A stretch of 64,000 bases of DNA from Hydrogenophaga sp. (GTDB taxonomy: Bacteria; Pseudomonadota; Gammaproteobacteria; Burkholderiales; Burkholderiaceae_C). How positions within the stretch are numbered: position 1 is the first letter of the stretch; the number at the start of each line of letters is the position of its first letter. The stretch spans positions 1-64,000 of the forward strand of contig NZ_JAUCZG010000018.1 of NCBI RefSeq assembly GCF_030373225.1. The letters are read 5' to 3'. A program made the position numbers and the translations under genes. A model generated the notes under the pieces. That model was not told where the DNA came from. It saw nothing but the letters and a program-made list of their open reading frames with translations, and made no database searches. Positions 9,010-18,211 of this stretch are shown piece after piece.

Positions 9010-9927
9010 ATGTTCAGCTACCGACACGCCTTTCACGCCGGCAACCACGCCGACGTGCTCAAGCACACCATCCTCATCGCCACGCTGCGTCACCTGATGC
9101 AGAAAGAGGCCGGCATCACCCTGATCGACACGCATGCCGGCGCCGGCCTGTACCGCCTGGATGGCGACTACACCGAGACCGGGGGCGAGGCCAAGGACGG
9201 CGTCGTCAAGCTGATGGGGGCCCTGAGGGCGGCCGACCAGCCGCCGGCCAGGGACGTGTCACCCGCGATCGACGACTACCTCGACATCATTGCGGGCTTC
9301 AACCCGTCGGGTGCCCTGCGTGTCTATCCCGGTTCACCGTTTGTCATGCAGCAGCTCATGCGCACCGAGTCGCGCGACCGGCTCAAGCTGTTCGAACTGC
9401 ACCCCACCGACAGCAAGACACTCGCCGCCAACATCGCCCAGCTCGACGCCGGGCGACAGATCGCGGTGGCGCGCGAAGACGGTTTCGAAGGTCTGCGCCC
9501 GCTGCTGCCACCGCCGCCCTCGGCCACCGGCTCCAAGCGCGCCGTGGTGCTGATCGACCCGAGCTACGAAATCAAGAGCGACTACGGAAAAGTGAGTGCC
9601 TGCATACAAGAGGCGATCAAGCGCTTTCCGACCGGCACCTACATCGTCTGGTACCCGGTGATTCCCCGGCCCGAAGCGCACGACCTGCCGCGCCGCCTCA
9701 AGACGCTGGCCAACCAGGCGCAGAAGCCCTGGCTCAACGCCACGCTGGCCATCGGCCAGGACCCGACGCACGGCCCGGACGACCGGCCAGGCCTGACCGC
9801 CAGCGGCATGTTTGTCATCAACCCACCGCACACGCTCAAGGCCGTGCTGCAGGTGGCCTTGCCACAGCTGCTGACCCACCTGGGTCGCGGTCGGGGCAAG
9901 TCGCAGGCACTCGAAGCGGGCGGCTGA
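9010..9927 (+). CDS. rlmJ: 23S rRNA (adenine(2030)-N6)-methyltransferase RlmJ
   Basis: A 305-residue SAM-dependent methyltransferase. It starts with the family signature [19 protein letters not shown] and has the SAM-binding motif [12 protein letters not shown]. The catalytic motif reads DPSYE, where E. coli RlmJ has DPPYE; the middle Pro to Ser change is tolerated in N6-adenine methyltransferases but worth noting. The ATG at 9010 matches the family start. An in-frame upstream extension has no similarity that I recognise. It modifies A2030 of 23S rRNA. Confidence 0.96.
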   Translation: MFSYRHAFHAGNHADVLKHTILIATLRHLMQKEAGITLIDTHAGAGLYRLDGDYTETGGEAKDGVVKLMGALRAADQPPARDVSPAIDDYLDIIAGFNPSGALRVYPGSPFVMQQLMRTESRDRLKLFELHPTDSKTLAANIAQLDAGRQIAVAREDGFEGLRPLLPPPPSATGSKRAVVLIDPSYEIKSDYGKVSACIQEAIKRFPTGTYIVWYPVIPRPEAHDLPRRLKTLANQAQKPWLNATLAIGQDPTHGPDDRPGLTASGMFVINPPHTLKAVLQVALPQLLTHLGRGRGKSQALEAGG

Positions 9928-9934
9928 GCCGCCC
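9918..9934 (+). other. Hairpin with the rlmJ stop codon in its loop
   Basis: GGGCGGC (9918-9924) and GCCGCCC (9928-9934) pair perfectly, and the three-base loop is the TGA stop of rlmJ. There is no T-run. It sits between convergent genes and could act as a weak terminator or mRNA end-stabiliser. Confidence 0.5.
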
Positions 9935-9938
9935 GGAC

Positions 9939-10592
9939 TCAGATCGGCCGGGCCAGCGACATGGTCCAGTAGCGGCCGTAGCTGCTCCCGGCCTGCGAGA
10001 CACAGCTCACCGCCACGTCGCGGAACTCGGCGCGCATGATGTTCGCGCAGTGGCCCGGGCTGGCCAGCCAGCCCGACACCACATCCGACACGCTCGACTG
10101 ACCGGCCGCGATGTTTTCGCCCGCCCGGGACCACGCGTAGCCTTCGTCGGTGATGCGGCGGGAAAACGTTCGCCCGTCCAGGCTGGTGTGCGAGAAGTGG
10201 TTGTTGACCGCCATGTCGCGAGAGTGGCGCGCGGCGGCCGAGAACAGCCGATCGTTCCAGGCCAGTGCGCCCGCGGCGGGCAGGGTGCTGCTCCCACATG
10301 TGCGCGACTGGGCGCGTGCCGCATTGACCTGCTGCAACAACTCGGCGCGAAAGTTCGCCTGGCCACAGGACGTGCTCGCATCCAGGGCCACCAGCGCCGC
10401 TGCACCGCCGGTGGCCGGTGATGTGCCCACGGCGCTGACGGGTGCCGATCCCACGGTGGCCGGCGAGGCAGCATAGGGTTCGTCATCGCCGCCACCGCCG
10501 CAGGCCGTCAGGCACAGCGCCAGGCCCAGAAGGGTCGAACAACGCACGGTGGTCAGACGGAAACGGTGCGGGGTGGATGGGTGTGTGTGCAT
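9939..10592 (-). CDS. CAP/SCP-domain lipoprotein
   Basis: A 217-residue protein with a lipoprotein signal (LLGLALCLTAC, then GGGGDD), a low-complexity linker to about residue 70, and a C-terminal CAP domain. Domain landmarks are LLQQVNAARAQSRTCG, LAWNDRLFSAAARHSRDMA, NHFSHTSLDGRTFSRRI, GENIAAGQ and WLASPGHCANIM. The CAP-family His/Glu pocket residues (SHTS, GENIA, GHC) are present. The role of bacterial CAP proteins is poorly known. It should be anchored to the outer membrane and face the periplasm. A GTG nine bases upstream is an alternative start. Confidence 0.9.
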   Translation of the reverse strand: MHTHPSTPHRFRLTTVRCSTLLGLALCLTACGGGGDDEPYAASPATVGSAPVSAVGTSPATGGAAALVALDASTSCGQANFRAELLQQVNAARAQSRTCGSSTLPAAGALAWNDRLFSAAARHSRDMAVNNHFSHTSLDGRTFSRRITDEGYAWSRAGENIAAGQSSVSDVVSGWLASPGHCANIMRAEFRDVAVSCVSQAGSSYGRYWTMSLARPI

Positions 10593-10652
10593 GACGCGCA
10601 CTGTAAGGGCGGGTGGCCGATCCGGCGTAAGCGGATGTAGCCGCGAAATTCA

Positions 10653-10683
10653 CCGACCGCTCGGTCGGCTAACTGGATATACT
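10653..10683 (+). promoter_or_regulatory. Palindromic operator and -10 element before paaA
   Basis: CCGACCG (10653-10659), a CT spacer, and CGGTCGG (10662-10668) form a perfect inverted repeat, followed by a good -10 hexamer TATACT (10678-10683). The palindrome covers the expected -35 region and lies 54 bases before the paaA start. TetR-type PaaR repressors of betaproteobacterial phenylacetate genes bind similar palindromes, with phenylacetyl-CoA as inducer. The repressor gene is not in this window, so the assignment is by analogy. Confidence 0.65.
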
Positions 10684-10721
10684 GCGATCCACGCGCCCGG
10701 CCAGCGGCGCAGGAGACGCGC

Positions 10722-11735
10722 ATGTACACCCAGTCGTTCAACGTTCCCGACGCCGACGCCAAGCCCGGCACGCCGCTGAAAGCGGTGCCCCACGACGCCG
10801 CCTTGCAAGCCCACTTTGACGCGGTGGTCGATGCCGACGGCAAGATCGAGCCGCGCGACTGGATGCCCGATGCCTACCGCAAGACGCTGGTGCGCCAGAT
10901 CAGCCAGCACGCGCACAGCGAGATCGTGGGCATGCTGCCCGAAGGCAACTGGATCTCGCGCGCGCCCAGTCTCAAGCGCAAGGCCATTCTGGTGGCCAAG
11001 GTGCAGGACGAAGGTGGTCACGGCCTGTATCTGTACAGCGCCGCCGAGACCCTGGGCACCAGCCGCGACCAGATGTTCGAGGCGCTGCACTCGGGCAAGG
11101 CCAAGTACAGCTCCATCTTCAACTACCCCACGCTGACCTGGGCCGATGTCGGCGTGGTCGGCTGGCTCGTCGATGGCGCGGCGATCATGAACCAGATCCC
11201 GCTGTGCCGATGCAGCTTCGGCCCTTATGCACGCGCGATGATCCGCGTCTGCAAGGAGGAGAGCTTCCACCAGCGCCAGGGCTACGAGGCGCTGCTGACC
11301 ATGATGCAGGGCACCGAGGAGCAAAAGGCCATGGTGCAGGACGCGGTGAACCGCTGGTGGTGGAAATGCCTGGCCATGTTCGGCCCGCCCGACGCCGACA
11401 GCCCCAACAGCGTGCAGGGCATGCGCTGGGGCATCAAGCGCATCAGCAACGACGACCTGCGGCAGAAGTTCGTGGACGCGACCGTGCCGCAGGCCGAGGT
11501 GCTGGGCGTGACCCTGCCCGACCCCGACCTGAAATGGAACGAGGCCCGCGGCCATCATGACCACGGCCAGATCGACTGGGACGAGTTCTGGGCCGTGGTC
11601 AATGGCGACGGCCCTTGCAACAAGGAACGCCTGGCCACCCGCGTCAAAGCCTGGAACGACGGTGCCTGGGTCCGCGATGCAGCGCTTGCGCATGCGGCCA
11701 GACAACAGGCACGCGCCATGAAGGAGGCAGCATGA
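10722..11735 (+). CDS. paaA: Phenylacetyl-CoA epoxidase subunit PaaA
   Basis: A 337-residue catalytic subunit of the 1,2-phenylacetyl-CoA epoxidase, a di-iron multicomponent monooxygenase. It has the ferritin-like iron-ligand segments [31 protein letters not shown] and [13 protein letters not shown]. The length is close to E. coli PaaA (309) with a slightly longer C-terminus. It is the first gene of a tightly overlapped paaABCDE operon. The enzyme makes ring-1,2-epoxyphenylacetyl-CoA, the committed step of aerobic phenylacetate breakdown. PaaG, Z, J and K are not in this window. Confidence 0.98.
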   Translation: MYTQSFNVPDADAKPGTPLKAVPHDAALQAHFDAVVDADGKIEPRDWMPDAYRKTLVRQISQHAHSEIVGMLPEGNWISRAPSLKRKAILVAKVQDEGGHGLYLYSAAETLGTSRDQMFEALHSGKAKYSSIFNYPTLTWADVGVVGWLVDGAAIMNQIPLCRCSFGPYARAMIRVCKEESFHQRQGYEALLTMMQGTEEQKAMVQDAVNRWWWKCLAMFGPPDADSPNSVQGMRWGIKRISNDDLRQKFVDATVPQAEVLGVTLPDPDLKWNEARGHHDHGQIDWDEFWAVVNGDGPCNKERLATRVKAWNDGAWVRDAALAHAARQQARAMKEAA

Positions 11736-12025
11736 ACACGGCGCTCAAGGAATGGCCCCTGTGGGAAGTTTTCGTGCGCAGCAAGCAGGGCCTGGAGCAC
11801 AAGCACTGCGGCAGCCTGCACGCCAGTGACGCGCCCCACGCGCTGCAGATGGCGCGCGATGTCTACACGCGCCGCCAGGAAGGCGTGAGCATCTGGGTCG
11901 TGCCGTCCAACAGCATTGCGGCCAGCGAGCCCGACAGCAAGGACAGCTTCTTCGACCCTGCGGCCGACAAGGTGTACCGCCACCCGACCTTCTACGAGAT
12001 CCCCGACAAAGTGGGGCACATGTGA
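11732..12025 (+). CDS. paaB: Phenylacetyl-CoA epoxidase subunit PaaB
   Basis: A 97-residue small subunit. The family signature [21 protein letters not shown] is near the N-terminus, followed by [12 protein letters not shown] and the C-terminal SDPAADK-like stretch. PaaB bridges the PaaAC heterodimers in the epoxidase complex. Its ATG overlaps the paaA stop (ATGA), with AAGGAGG about five bases upstream, so translation is coupled. Confidence 0.97.
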   Translation: MNTALKEWPLWEVFVRSKQGLEHKHCGSLHASDAPHALQMARDVYTRRQEGVSIWVVPSNSIAASEPDSKDSFFDPAADKVYRHPTFYEIPDKVGHM

Positions 12026-12876
12026 TGGTCTCGGCTCCTACCCACGCGCCGGTGGACTACCTGCTGCACCTGGCCGACAACGCCCTGGTGCTGGGCCAGC
12101 GCAACGCCGAGTGGTGCGGGCACGGCCCGGTCCTTGAAGAAGACCTGGCCCTGGCCAACAACAGCCTCGACCTGCTCGGCCAGGCCCGCATGCTCTACCA
12201 GCATGCCGCCGCGCTCATCAACGACGACGCCCCGCTCTCACAACGCTTCCAGCACCTGCAGGGCGCGCGCACCGAAGGCCGCGTGACCGAGGACACGCTG
12301 GCGTACTTTCGCGACACCGCCGAGTTCCGCAACTTCACGCTGCTGGAGTTGCCCCACAGCGGCCCGCTGGCCGCCACCGCCTCGGGCGACCGCGACTACG
12401 CCACCACCATCACCCGCAATTTCCTCTACAGCGCGCTCATGGTGCTGGTGTGGGACCGGCTGCAAACCTCGGCCGACGCGCACCTGGCCGCGATCGCCGC
12501 CAAGTCCTTGAAGGAAGTGCGCTACCACCTGCGCCACGCCAGCGACTGGCTGGTGCGCTTCGGTGACGGCACCGACGAGTCGCACGCGCGTGCGCAGGCC
12601 GCGCTCAACCACCTGATGCCCTATTGCCAGGAGTTCTGGATCGGCAGCGACGCCGAGACGCAGGCGGTGCAGGCCGGCACCGGCGCCGACGTGCCCGCGC
12701 TGCAGGCCGGCTGGGACGCGCTGGTGGACGAAACCTTGCAGGAAGCCACGCTCCAGCGCCCGGCGGTGCGGGGTTATGTGCCGCAAGGCAAGCTGGGCGT
12801 GCATTCGGAGCACATGGGTTTTCTGCTGGCCGACATGCAGAGCCTGGCGCGCGCGCATCCGCAAGCGGTGTGGTGA
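12025..12876 (+). CDS. paaC: Phenylacetyl-CoA epoxidase subunit PaaC
   Basis: A 283-residue structural subunit with a ferritin-like fold (YLLHLADNALVLGQRNAEW, then EDLALANNSLDLLGQARML). It stabilises PaaA and has lost a functional iron site in characterised relatives. The paaB stop and this start share one base (TGATG at 12023-12027); a GTG one codon upstream is possible. It is the third gene of the operon. Confidence 0.96.
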   Translation: MVSAPTHAPVDYLLHLADNALVLGQRNAEWCGHGPVLEEDLALANNSLDLLGQARMLYQHAAALINDDAPLSQRFQHLQGARTEGRVTEDTLAYFRDTAEFRNFTLLELPHSGPLAATASGDRDYATTITRNFLYSALMVLVWDRLQTSADAHLAAIAAKSLKEVRYHLRHASDWLVRFGDGTDESHARAQAALNHLMPYCQEFWIGSDAETQAVQAGTGADVPALQAGWDALVDETLQEATLQRPAVRGYVPQGKLGVHSEHMGFLLADMQSLARAHPQAVW

Positions 12877-12884
12877 GCAGCACC

Positions 12885-13409
12885 ATGACGGTGGCCACCA
12901 TCGAGGACCACGCAGCCATCCTGGCTGCCATTGCCGACCTGAGCGACCCCGAGATTCCAGTGATCAGCCTGAGCGAACTCGGCATCCTGAGGGGGGTGCG
13001 CACGGGCTCCGACGGCACGCCCGAGGTGGTGATCACGCCCACCTACAGCGGCTGCCCGGCGATGGGACAGATCGAAGACGATGTGCGCGCCGCACTGGCC
13101 AGCGCCGGCATTGCCGCGCGCGTGGTCACACAACTGGCCCCGGCGTGGACCACCGACTGGATGAGCGCGGCCGCGCGCGAGAAACTGCGCGCCTACGGCA
13201 TCGCGCCGCCGCAATGCGGCAGCAGCGCGAACGAGGACAGCAAGGTGCTGAAGTTTTCGCGCCAGGCCCTGCCACGCGAGCCGGTGCCTTGCCCGCAGTG
13301 CGGCTCGACCCACACCACCGAGACCTCACCTTTCGGCTCCACCGCGTGCAAGGCGATGTACCGCTGCCTGAGTTGCCTCGAACCCTTCGACTACTTCAAA
13401 CCCTATTGA
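12885..13409 (+). CDS. paaD: PaaD, MIP18/SufT-type maturation protein of the epoxidase
   Basis: A 174-residue protein. The N-terminal half is a MIP18-like domain (DLSDPEIPVISLSELGILRGV, then TYSGCPAMGQIEDDV), and the C-terminal end is a zinc-ribbon-like Cys cluster (PCPQCGS followed about 20 residues later by CKAMYRCLSCLEPF). PaaD is needed for epoxidase activity in vivo, probably for iron-sulfur or di-iron assembly. The ATG at 12885 is used here. A GTG at 12873 that overlaps the paaC stop would add four residues. Confidence 0.95.
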   Translation: MTVATIEDHAAILAAIADLSDPEIPVISLSELGILRGVRTGSDGTPEVVITPTYSGCPAMGQIEDDVRAALASAGIAARVVTQLAPAWTTDWMSAAAREKLRAYGIAPPQCGSSANEDSKVLKFSRQALPREPVPCPQCGSTHTTETSPFGSTACKAMYRCLSCLEPFDYFKPY

Positions 13410-13413
13410 TGCC

Positions 13414-14526
13414 ATGAGCACCGCACCCCGCTTCCACGAGCTGCCCATCGCACGCATCAGCCCCGAAGCTGCGGGCGCGGTGGCCATCACCCTGGCCGTC
13501 CCGCCCGAGCAGCGCGCGGCGTTTGCGTTCGAGCCGGGTCAGTTCCTCACCGTGCGGGCGACCATCGCCGGGCAGGACGTGCGGCGCAGCTATTCCATCA
13601 GCAGCCCGCGCAGCCTGCTCACACACCAGGGCGAGCTCACCCTGGGGATCCGGCCGGTGGAAGGCGGGGTGTTTTCCAACTGGGCCGCGAGCGAGCTGAA
13701 GGCGGGCGACACGCTCAAGGTGATGCCGCCCGACGGCCGCTTCACCGTGCACAAGCCGCGCGCGTTGCACCGCGTGGGCTTTGCGGCCGGCTCGGGCATC
13801 ACGCCCATCCTCTCGCTGATGGCCAGCACCCTCGAAGAATCACCCGATGCCAAGTTCACGCTGGTCTACGGCAACCGCCGCATGGACAGCGTGATGTTCA
13901 ACGAAGCCTTGCAGGACCTGAAAGACAGACACGCCGGCCGGCTCACGCTGATCCACATCCTCTCGCGTCAGGCGCAGGAAGTGCCGCTGCTGGAAGGCCG
14001 CATCGACGGCGACAAGGTGCGCGCGCTCATCGCCACGCTGCTGCCGGTGGCCAGCATGGACGAGGTCTTCATTTGCGGGCCCGAGGCCATGATCGAAGCC
14101 ACCGAGCAGGCGCTGCTCGAAGCCGGCGTTCGAGCCGACCGCCTGCACACCGAACGTTTCACCTCGCCCACCCTCGACGCCCTGCCGGCCGAAGCCCGCA
14201 AGGCGGTGGTGCTGGGTCACGCCGACGCGGCCGTGCGCACCGAGGGCGACGTGGCGCTCACCGTCCTGCTCGACGGCAAGCCGCACGAGCTGCGCATGAA
14301 CCGCGACGAGCGCGTGCTCGACGTGGCCCTCAGTGCCGGTCTCGACCTGCCCTGGTCGTGCCGCGGCGGCGTTTGCTGCACCTGCCGCGCCAAGGTGGTC
14401 GAAGGCTCGGTGGCGATGGACAAGAACTTCACGCTGGAGCCCTGGGAAACCGACAAGGGTTTCGTGTTGAGCTGCCAGGCGCGCCCCACGAGCGAAGTGC
14501 TCGTGGTGAGTTTCGACGAACGATAG
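13414..14526 (+). CDS. paaE: Phenylacetyl-CoA epoxidase reductase PaaE
   Basis: A 370-residue NADPH-dependent reductase that feeds electrons to PaaABC. It has an FAD-binding domain (RRSYSISSP for FAD, about residues 53-61), an NAD(P) domain (AAGSGITPILSL, then ICGPEAMI) and a C-terminal plant-type [2Fe-2S] ferredoxin domain with CRGGVCCTCRAKV near residue 312 and a last Cys in VLSCQARP. The domain order and length match characterised PaaE. It is the last gene of the operon and starts four bases after paaD. Confidence 0.97.
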   Translation: MSTAPRFHELPIARISPEAAGAVAITLAVPPEQRAAFAFEPGQFLTVRATIAGQDVRRSYSISSPRSLLTHQGELTLGIRPVEGGVFSNWAASELKAGDTLKVMPPDGRFTVHKPRALHRVGFAAGSGITPILSLMASTLEESPDAKFTLVYGNRRMDSVMFNEALQDLKDRHAGRLTLIHILSRQAQEVPLLEGRIDGDKVRALIATLLPVASMDEVFICGPEAMIEATEQALLEAGVRADRLHTERFTSPTLDALPAEARKAVVLGHADAAVRTEGDVALTVLLDGKPHELRMNRDERVLDVALSAGLDLPWSCRGGVCCTCRAKVVEGSVAMDKNFTLEPWETDKGFVLSCQARPTSEVLVVSFDER

Positions 14527-14538
14527 AGTCGGTCGCCC

Positions 14539-14949
14539 TCACCGTGCGATCAGCACCACTGGCGCGGTGCCGGACCGGATGAGACCGATCGAAGCCGCGG
14601 CCGCACGGCTGAGATCGATCACTCGCCCTTTGACGTGTGGGCCTCGATCGTTGATGCGGACCGCCACCTCCTGACCCGTGGCAAGGTTGCGCACCCGCAG
14701 ACGCGTTCCGAAGGGCAGCGTCTTGTGTGCAGCGGTCAGGTCGTTCATGTTGAAAACCTCGCCGCTGGCGGTGCGCCGGCCATGAAAGGGCTCGCCGTAC
14801 CAGGAGGCCACGCCGCGTTCAATCTCTCGCTCGCCCGACCGGGGCGCACCGTGGGTACCCGTGTCAGACACTTCAGGTGACCGCGTTGCACAACCACCGA
14901 GCCAAAGAGCGGTGGCCAGTGCGACCATGAACGCGGGCTTGAAACTCAT
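14539..14949 (-). CDS. RlpA-like septal ring lipoprotein
   Basis: A 136-residue lipoprotein with a lipobox (LGGC at about residue 20) and an RlpA-like double-psi beta-barrel: GVASWYGEPFHGRRTASGEVFN, TAAHKTLPFGTRLRV, VRINDRGP and GRVIDLSRAAA. The catalytic Asp of the DRGP segment is kept, so lytic transglycosylase activity is plausible. There is no SPOR domain, so it is a short RlpA. Its start overlaps the metF stop (ATGA), so it is probably co-transcribed with the methionine-cycle genes although the function is unrelated. Confidence 0.92.
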   Translation of the reverse strand: MSFKPAFMVALATALWLGGCATRSPEVSDTGTHGAPRSGEREIERGVASWYGEPFHGRRTASGEVFNMNDLTAAHKTLPFGTRLRVRNLATGQEVAVRINDRGPHVKGRVIDLSRAAAASIGLIRSGTAPVVLIAR

Positions 14950-15776
14950 GCCAGCTGCAGCCGATTCGTGATTTCCAGCGTGGCTGCGCTCTGGTTCATG
15001 GTGTAGAAGTGCAGCGCCGGCACGCCGCCGTTGCGCAACTGGTCACACAGGTCGGTCACCACATCGAGGCCGAAGGCCTTGATGGAGGCGGTGTCGTCGC
15101 CGAAGGCCTGCAGCCGCAGGCGGATCCAGCGCGGTATCTCGGCACCGCTGGCGTCCGAGAAACGCATGAGCTGCGTGGAGCTGGTGATGGGCATGATGCC
15201 GGGCACCACCGGCACGTCGGCGCCGAGTTTGTACGCGTCGTCCACAAACCTGAAGTAGGCGTCGCTGTTGTAGAAGTACTGCGTGATGGCCGAATCGGCC
15301 CCCGCGCGAACCTTGGTCACGTAGGCCTGCAGATCGGATTCGGGCGACTTCGCCTGCGGGTGCACCTCGGGGTAGGCCGCCACCTCGATGTGGAAGTCGT
15401 CGCCGGTCTCGACGCGGATGAAGGTCACCAGATCGCTGGCGTGGTGGAACTCGCCGCCCGCGCCGTAGCCGCTGGGCAGGTCACCGCGCAGCGCCACCAG
15501 GCGCTTCACACCCATGCCCTTGAGCGTGGCAAGCTGTTCGCGCACCGAGTCTTTGGTCGCGCCGATGCACGAGAAATGCGACGCCGCCGGCACCGACTCG
15601 GCCAGGATGTCACGCACCGTGTTGAAGGTGCCCTCCTGAGTGGAACCACCGGCGCCGTAAGTGACCGAGCAGAACTCGGGCTTCAAGGGGTAGAGCTGCT
15701 GGCGCACCACGCGCAGCTTCTCGACGCCCTCCGGTGTCTTGGGCGGAAAGAATTCAAAACTCACGGGCAGGCCCAT
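14946..15776 (-). CDS. metF: Methylenetetrahydrofolate reductase
   Basis: A 276-residue FAD-dependent enzyme that reduces 5,10-methylene-THF to 5-methyl-THF, the methyl donor for methionine synthesis. The catalytic Glu is in FEFFPPKT (Glu8). Other family segments are SVTYGAGGSTQEGT, ALRGDLPSG and VPGIMPITSS. The length matches short bacterial MetF, which lacks the eukaryotic regulatory domain. It lies downstream of ahcY in the same direction, the classic SAM-cycle pairing. Confidence 0.98.
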   Translation of the reverse strand: MGLPVSFEFFPPKTPEGVEKLRVVRQQLYPLKPEFCSVTYGAGGSTQEGTFNTVRDILAESVPAASHFSCIGATKDSVREQLATLKGMGVKRLVALRGDLPSGYGAGGEFHHASDLVTFIRVETGDDFHIEVAAYPEVHPQAKSPESDLQAYVTKVRAGADSAITQYFYNSDAYFRFVDDAYKLGADVPVVPGIMPITSSTQLMRFSDASGAEIPRWIRLRLQAFGDDTASIKAFGLDVVTDLCDQLRNGGVPALHFYTMNQSAATLEITNRLQLA

Positions 15777-15818
15777 GGGGTTCTCCAGAAATGTGCGGGT
15801 CCGACACCGCCACCGGCC

Positions 15819-16586
15819 TCAGGCCGACAGGCGGGCGAACACCAGAAATTCGCGGTTGCCGTCACCCCCGGTGATCGTGCTTTCGACATAGTCCAGCAGC
15901 GCGAGGCCGCTGTCCTTGACCACCTGCTCGATGCGCTCGCGCACCAGCGGGTAGCTCGCGTCGCTCTTGACCAGGCCACCCTTGCCGATTTGCTCGGGCT
16001 GCAGTTCGAACTGCGGCTTGACCAGCATGAGCACGTGCCCGCCCGCCTTGAGCAAGGGCACGAGCGCGGGCCACACCAGCGTCTGCGAGATGAACGACAG
16101 GTCGCCCACGATGAGGTCAAAAGGTGCGGCGGCGGACGGGCCACCGGCATCCGTCAACGCTTCGGGGGTGAGATCGCGCGCGTTGCAGCGCTCGATGCAC
16201 ACCACCCGCGCATCGCTGCGCAGACGCGGGTGCAACTGGCCCTGGCCGACGTCCACGCCCACCACCTGCAGCGCGCCGCGTTGCAGCAGGCAGTCGGTGA
16301 AACCACCGCTGCTCTGACCCACATCGAGGCAACGCAGGCCGCGCACGTCGAACCCCACGCCTTGCAGCGCACCGTCGAGCTTGAGGCCGCCGCGCGAGAC
16401 AAAACGCGTCTCGGCGTTGTCCACCGCCTGCAGCTCCACCGTCTCGCGCAGCTCTTCGCCGTTTTTCGAGACGGTTTTCCAGTCGCCCGGCAGCAGCCGC
16501 CAGCGCACACCCGACGCAATCAGGCGCTGCGCTTGCGACTTGGACGCTGCCAGGCCACGTTCAACCAGAAGTTGATCGGCTCTCAT
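15819..16586 (-). CDS. TlyA-family rRNA (cytidine-2'-O)-methyltransferase / haemolysin-like protein
   Basis: A 255-residue protein with an N-terminal S4 RNA-binding domain (MRADQLLVERGLAASKSQAQRLIASG) and an FtsJ-like SAM methyltransferase domain (CLDVGQSSGGFTDCLLQRGA; VGDLSFISQ; MLVKPQFELQ). Mycobacterial TlyA methylates 16S and 23S rRNA and affects capreomycin sensitivity; the haemolysin label is historical. The SAM-binding glycine motif reads DVGQSSGGFT, where TlyA often has DVGASTGGFT. I start it at the ATG at 16586. It sits between ahcY and metF and would be read from the same transcript. Confidence 0.93.
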   Translation of the reverse strand: MRADQLLVERGLAASKSQAQRLIASGVRWRLLPGDWKTVSKNGEELRETVELQAVDNAETRFVSRGGLKLDGALQGVGFDVRGLRCLDVGQSSGGFTDCLLQRGALQVVGVDVGQGQLHPRLRSDARVVCIERCNARDLTPEALTDAGGPSAAAPFDLIVGDLSFISQTLVWPALVPLLKAGGHVLMLVKPQFELQPEQIGKGGLVKSDASYPLVRERIEQVVKDSGLALLDYVESTITGGDGNREFLVFARLSA

Positions 16587-16618
16587 CAGAAATGGCCATG
16601 CCATGAACGCCAACCCGC

Positions 16619-16701
16619 CATCCAGGGATGCCGCGGAACCGGCTCTGCCGGGCCGCGGGCATCGCCCCCTCGAGGGGGTCGCGCGAAGCGCGGCGGGGGT
16701 G
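16619..16701. repeat. Intergenic C/G-rich repeat between tlyA and ahcY
   Basis: An approximately 80-bp element with the palindrome CGCCCCCTCGAGGGGGTCG and a tail of the form GCGAAGCGCGGCGGGGGTG. A near copy lies at 44951-45032. Shorter relatives occur at 20423-20567, 29797-29853 and 53996-54068. It lies between co-directional genes and could form a stable RNA hairpin. Confidence 0.8.
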
Positions 16702-16704
16702 CGT

Positions 16705-18138
16705 TCAATACCTGTACGTGTCGGCTTTGTAGGGGCCGGCCTTGCTCACGCCGATGTAGGCCGCCTGCTCGTCGCTCAGTTCGGTCAGCATGGCGCCGAC
16801 TTTCTTGAGGTGCAGACGCGCCACCTTTTCGTCCAGGTGCTTGGGCAGCACATAGACCTTGCCCGACTCGTACTGGTCCTGCTTGGTGAACAGCTCGATC
16901 TGCGCAATGGTCTGGTTGGCGAAGCTCGACGACATCACGAAGCTGGGGTGGCCGGTGGCGCAACCCAGGTTCACCAGGCGGCCCTTGGCCAGCAGGGTGA
17001 TCTTCTTGCCGTCCGGGAAGGTGATGTGGTCCACCTGGGGCTTGATCTCGTCCCACACGCACTTTTCGAGCGCGGCCACGTCGATCTCGTTGTCGAAGTG
17101 ACCGATGTTGCAGACGATGGCTTCGTCCTTCATGGCGGCCATGTGCTCGTAGCGGATCACGTTCTTGTTGCCGGTGGCCGAGACGAAGATGTCGCACTTG
17201 TCGGCGGCGTATTCCATGGTCACGACCTTGAAGCCTTCCATCGCGGCCTGCAGGGCGTTGATGGGGTCGATCTCGGTCACCCACACCTGGGCGCTCAGGG
17301 CGCGCAGGGCCTGGGCCGAACCCTTGCCCACGTCACCGTAACCGGCGACCACACAGACCTTGCCGGCAATCATCACGTCGGTGGCGCGCTTGATGGAGTC
17401 GACCAGCGACTCGCGGCAGCCGTAGAGGTTGTCGAACTTGCTCTTGGTCACGCTGTCGTTGACGTTGATCGCACGGAACTGCAAGGTTCCCTTGGCCGAC
17501 ATCTCGTTGAGGCGCAGCACGCCGGTGGTGGTCTCTTCGGTCACGCCGATGATCTGCGCGGCCTTGCGGGTGTACCAGGTCTTGTCAACGGCGAGCTTGG
17601 CCTTGATGGCGTTGTACAGGCAGATCTCTTCTTCGCTCTGCGGATTGTTCAGGACAGAGGCGTCCTTCTCGGCGCGCTGGCCCAGGTGCATGAGCAGCGT
17701 GGCGTCGCCGCCGTCGTCCAGGATCATGTTGGGGCCTTCGCCGTCGGTGCCGGCGGCGCCGAATTCAAAGATGCGGTGGGTGAAGTCCCAGTACTCGTCC
17801 AGCGACTCGCCCTTGTGGGCGAACACCGGCGTGCCGTTGGCCACCAGCGCAGCGGCTGCGTGGTCCTGCGTGGAGAAGATGTTGCACGAGGCCCAGCGCA
17901 CGCTGGCACCCAGCGCCTGCAGGGTCTCGACCAGCACGGCGGTCTGGATCGTCATGTGGATGCTGCCCGTGATGCGCGCGCCCTTGAGCGGCTGCGCCTT
18001 GGCAAACTCTTCGCGGATGGCCATCAGGCCGGGCATTTCGGTTTCGGCGATCTTGACTTCCTTGCGGCCCCAGTCGGCCAGGCCAATGTCGGCGATCGCG
18101 CAATCGGTGAAGGTGGGGTTGTTCAGACGGGCATTCAT
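16705..18138 (-). CDS. ahcY: S-adenosylhomocysteine hydrolase
   Basis: A 477-residue NAD-dependent enzyme that splits S-adenosylhomocysteine into adenosine and homocysteine, which relieves product inhibition of methyltransferases. Substrate-binding [14 protein letters not shown] is near residue 85, the Rossmann motif [15 protein letters not shown] near 265, and the C-terminal [10 protein letters not shown] completes the dimer partner's cofactor site. The length fits the longer bacterial form. The start is the ATG at 18138 ([10 protein letters not shown]). An SAH riboswitch precedes it. Confidence 0.99.
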   Translation of the reverse strand: MNARLNNPTFTDCAIADIGLADWGRKEVKIAETEMPGLMAIREEFAKAQPLKGARITGSIHMTIQTAVLVETLQALGASVRWASCNIFSTQDHAAAALVANGTPVFAHKGESLDEYWDFTHRIFEFGAAGTDGEGPNMILDDGGDATLLMHLGQRAEKDASVLNNPQSEEEICLYNAIKAKLAVDKTWYTRKAAQIIGVTEETTTGVLRLNEMSAKGTLQFRAINVNDSVTKSKFDNLYGCRESLVDSIKRATDVMIAGKVCVVAGYGDVGKGSAQALRALSAQVWVTEIDPINALQAAMEGFKVVTMEYAADKCDIFVSATGNKNVIRYEHMAAMKDEAIVCNIGHFDNEIDVAALEKCVWDEIKPQVDHITFPDGKKITLLAKGRLVNLGCATGHPSFVMSSSFANQTIAQIELFTKQDQYESGKVYVLPKHLDEKVARLHLKKVGAMLTELSDEQAAYIGVSKAGPYKADTYRY

Positions 18139-18179
18139 GGTTCGCTCCAGTGAGGATGGACAAACCACATCGACGGGCG

Positions 18180-18211
18180 AAAAAAAACTCATCGCACGGG
18201 ATGTGGATGAG
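18180..18211 (-). terminator. Riboswitch-controlled intrinsic terminator in the ahcY leader
   Basis: On the minus strand CTCATC (complement of 18206-18211) pairs with GATGAG (complement of 18188-18193), followed at once by eight U (18187-18180). The first strand shares three bases (18209-18211) with the 3' strand of the aptamer's closing helix, so the aptamer and the terminator exclude each other. That predicts termination without SAH and read-through with SAH. Confidence 0.75.
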
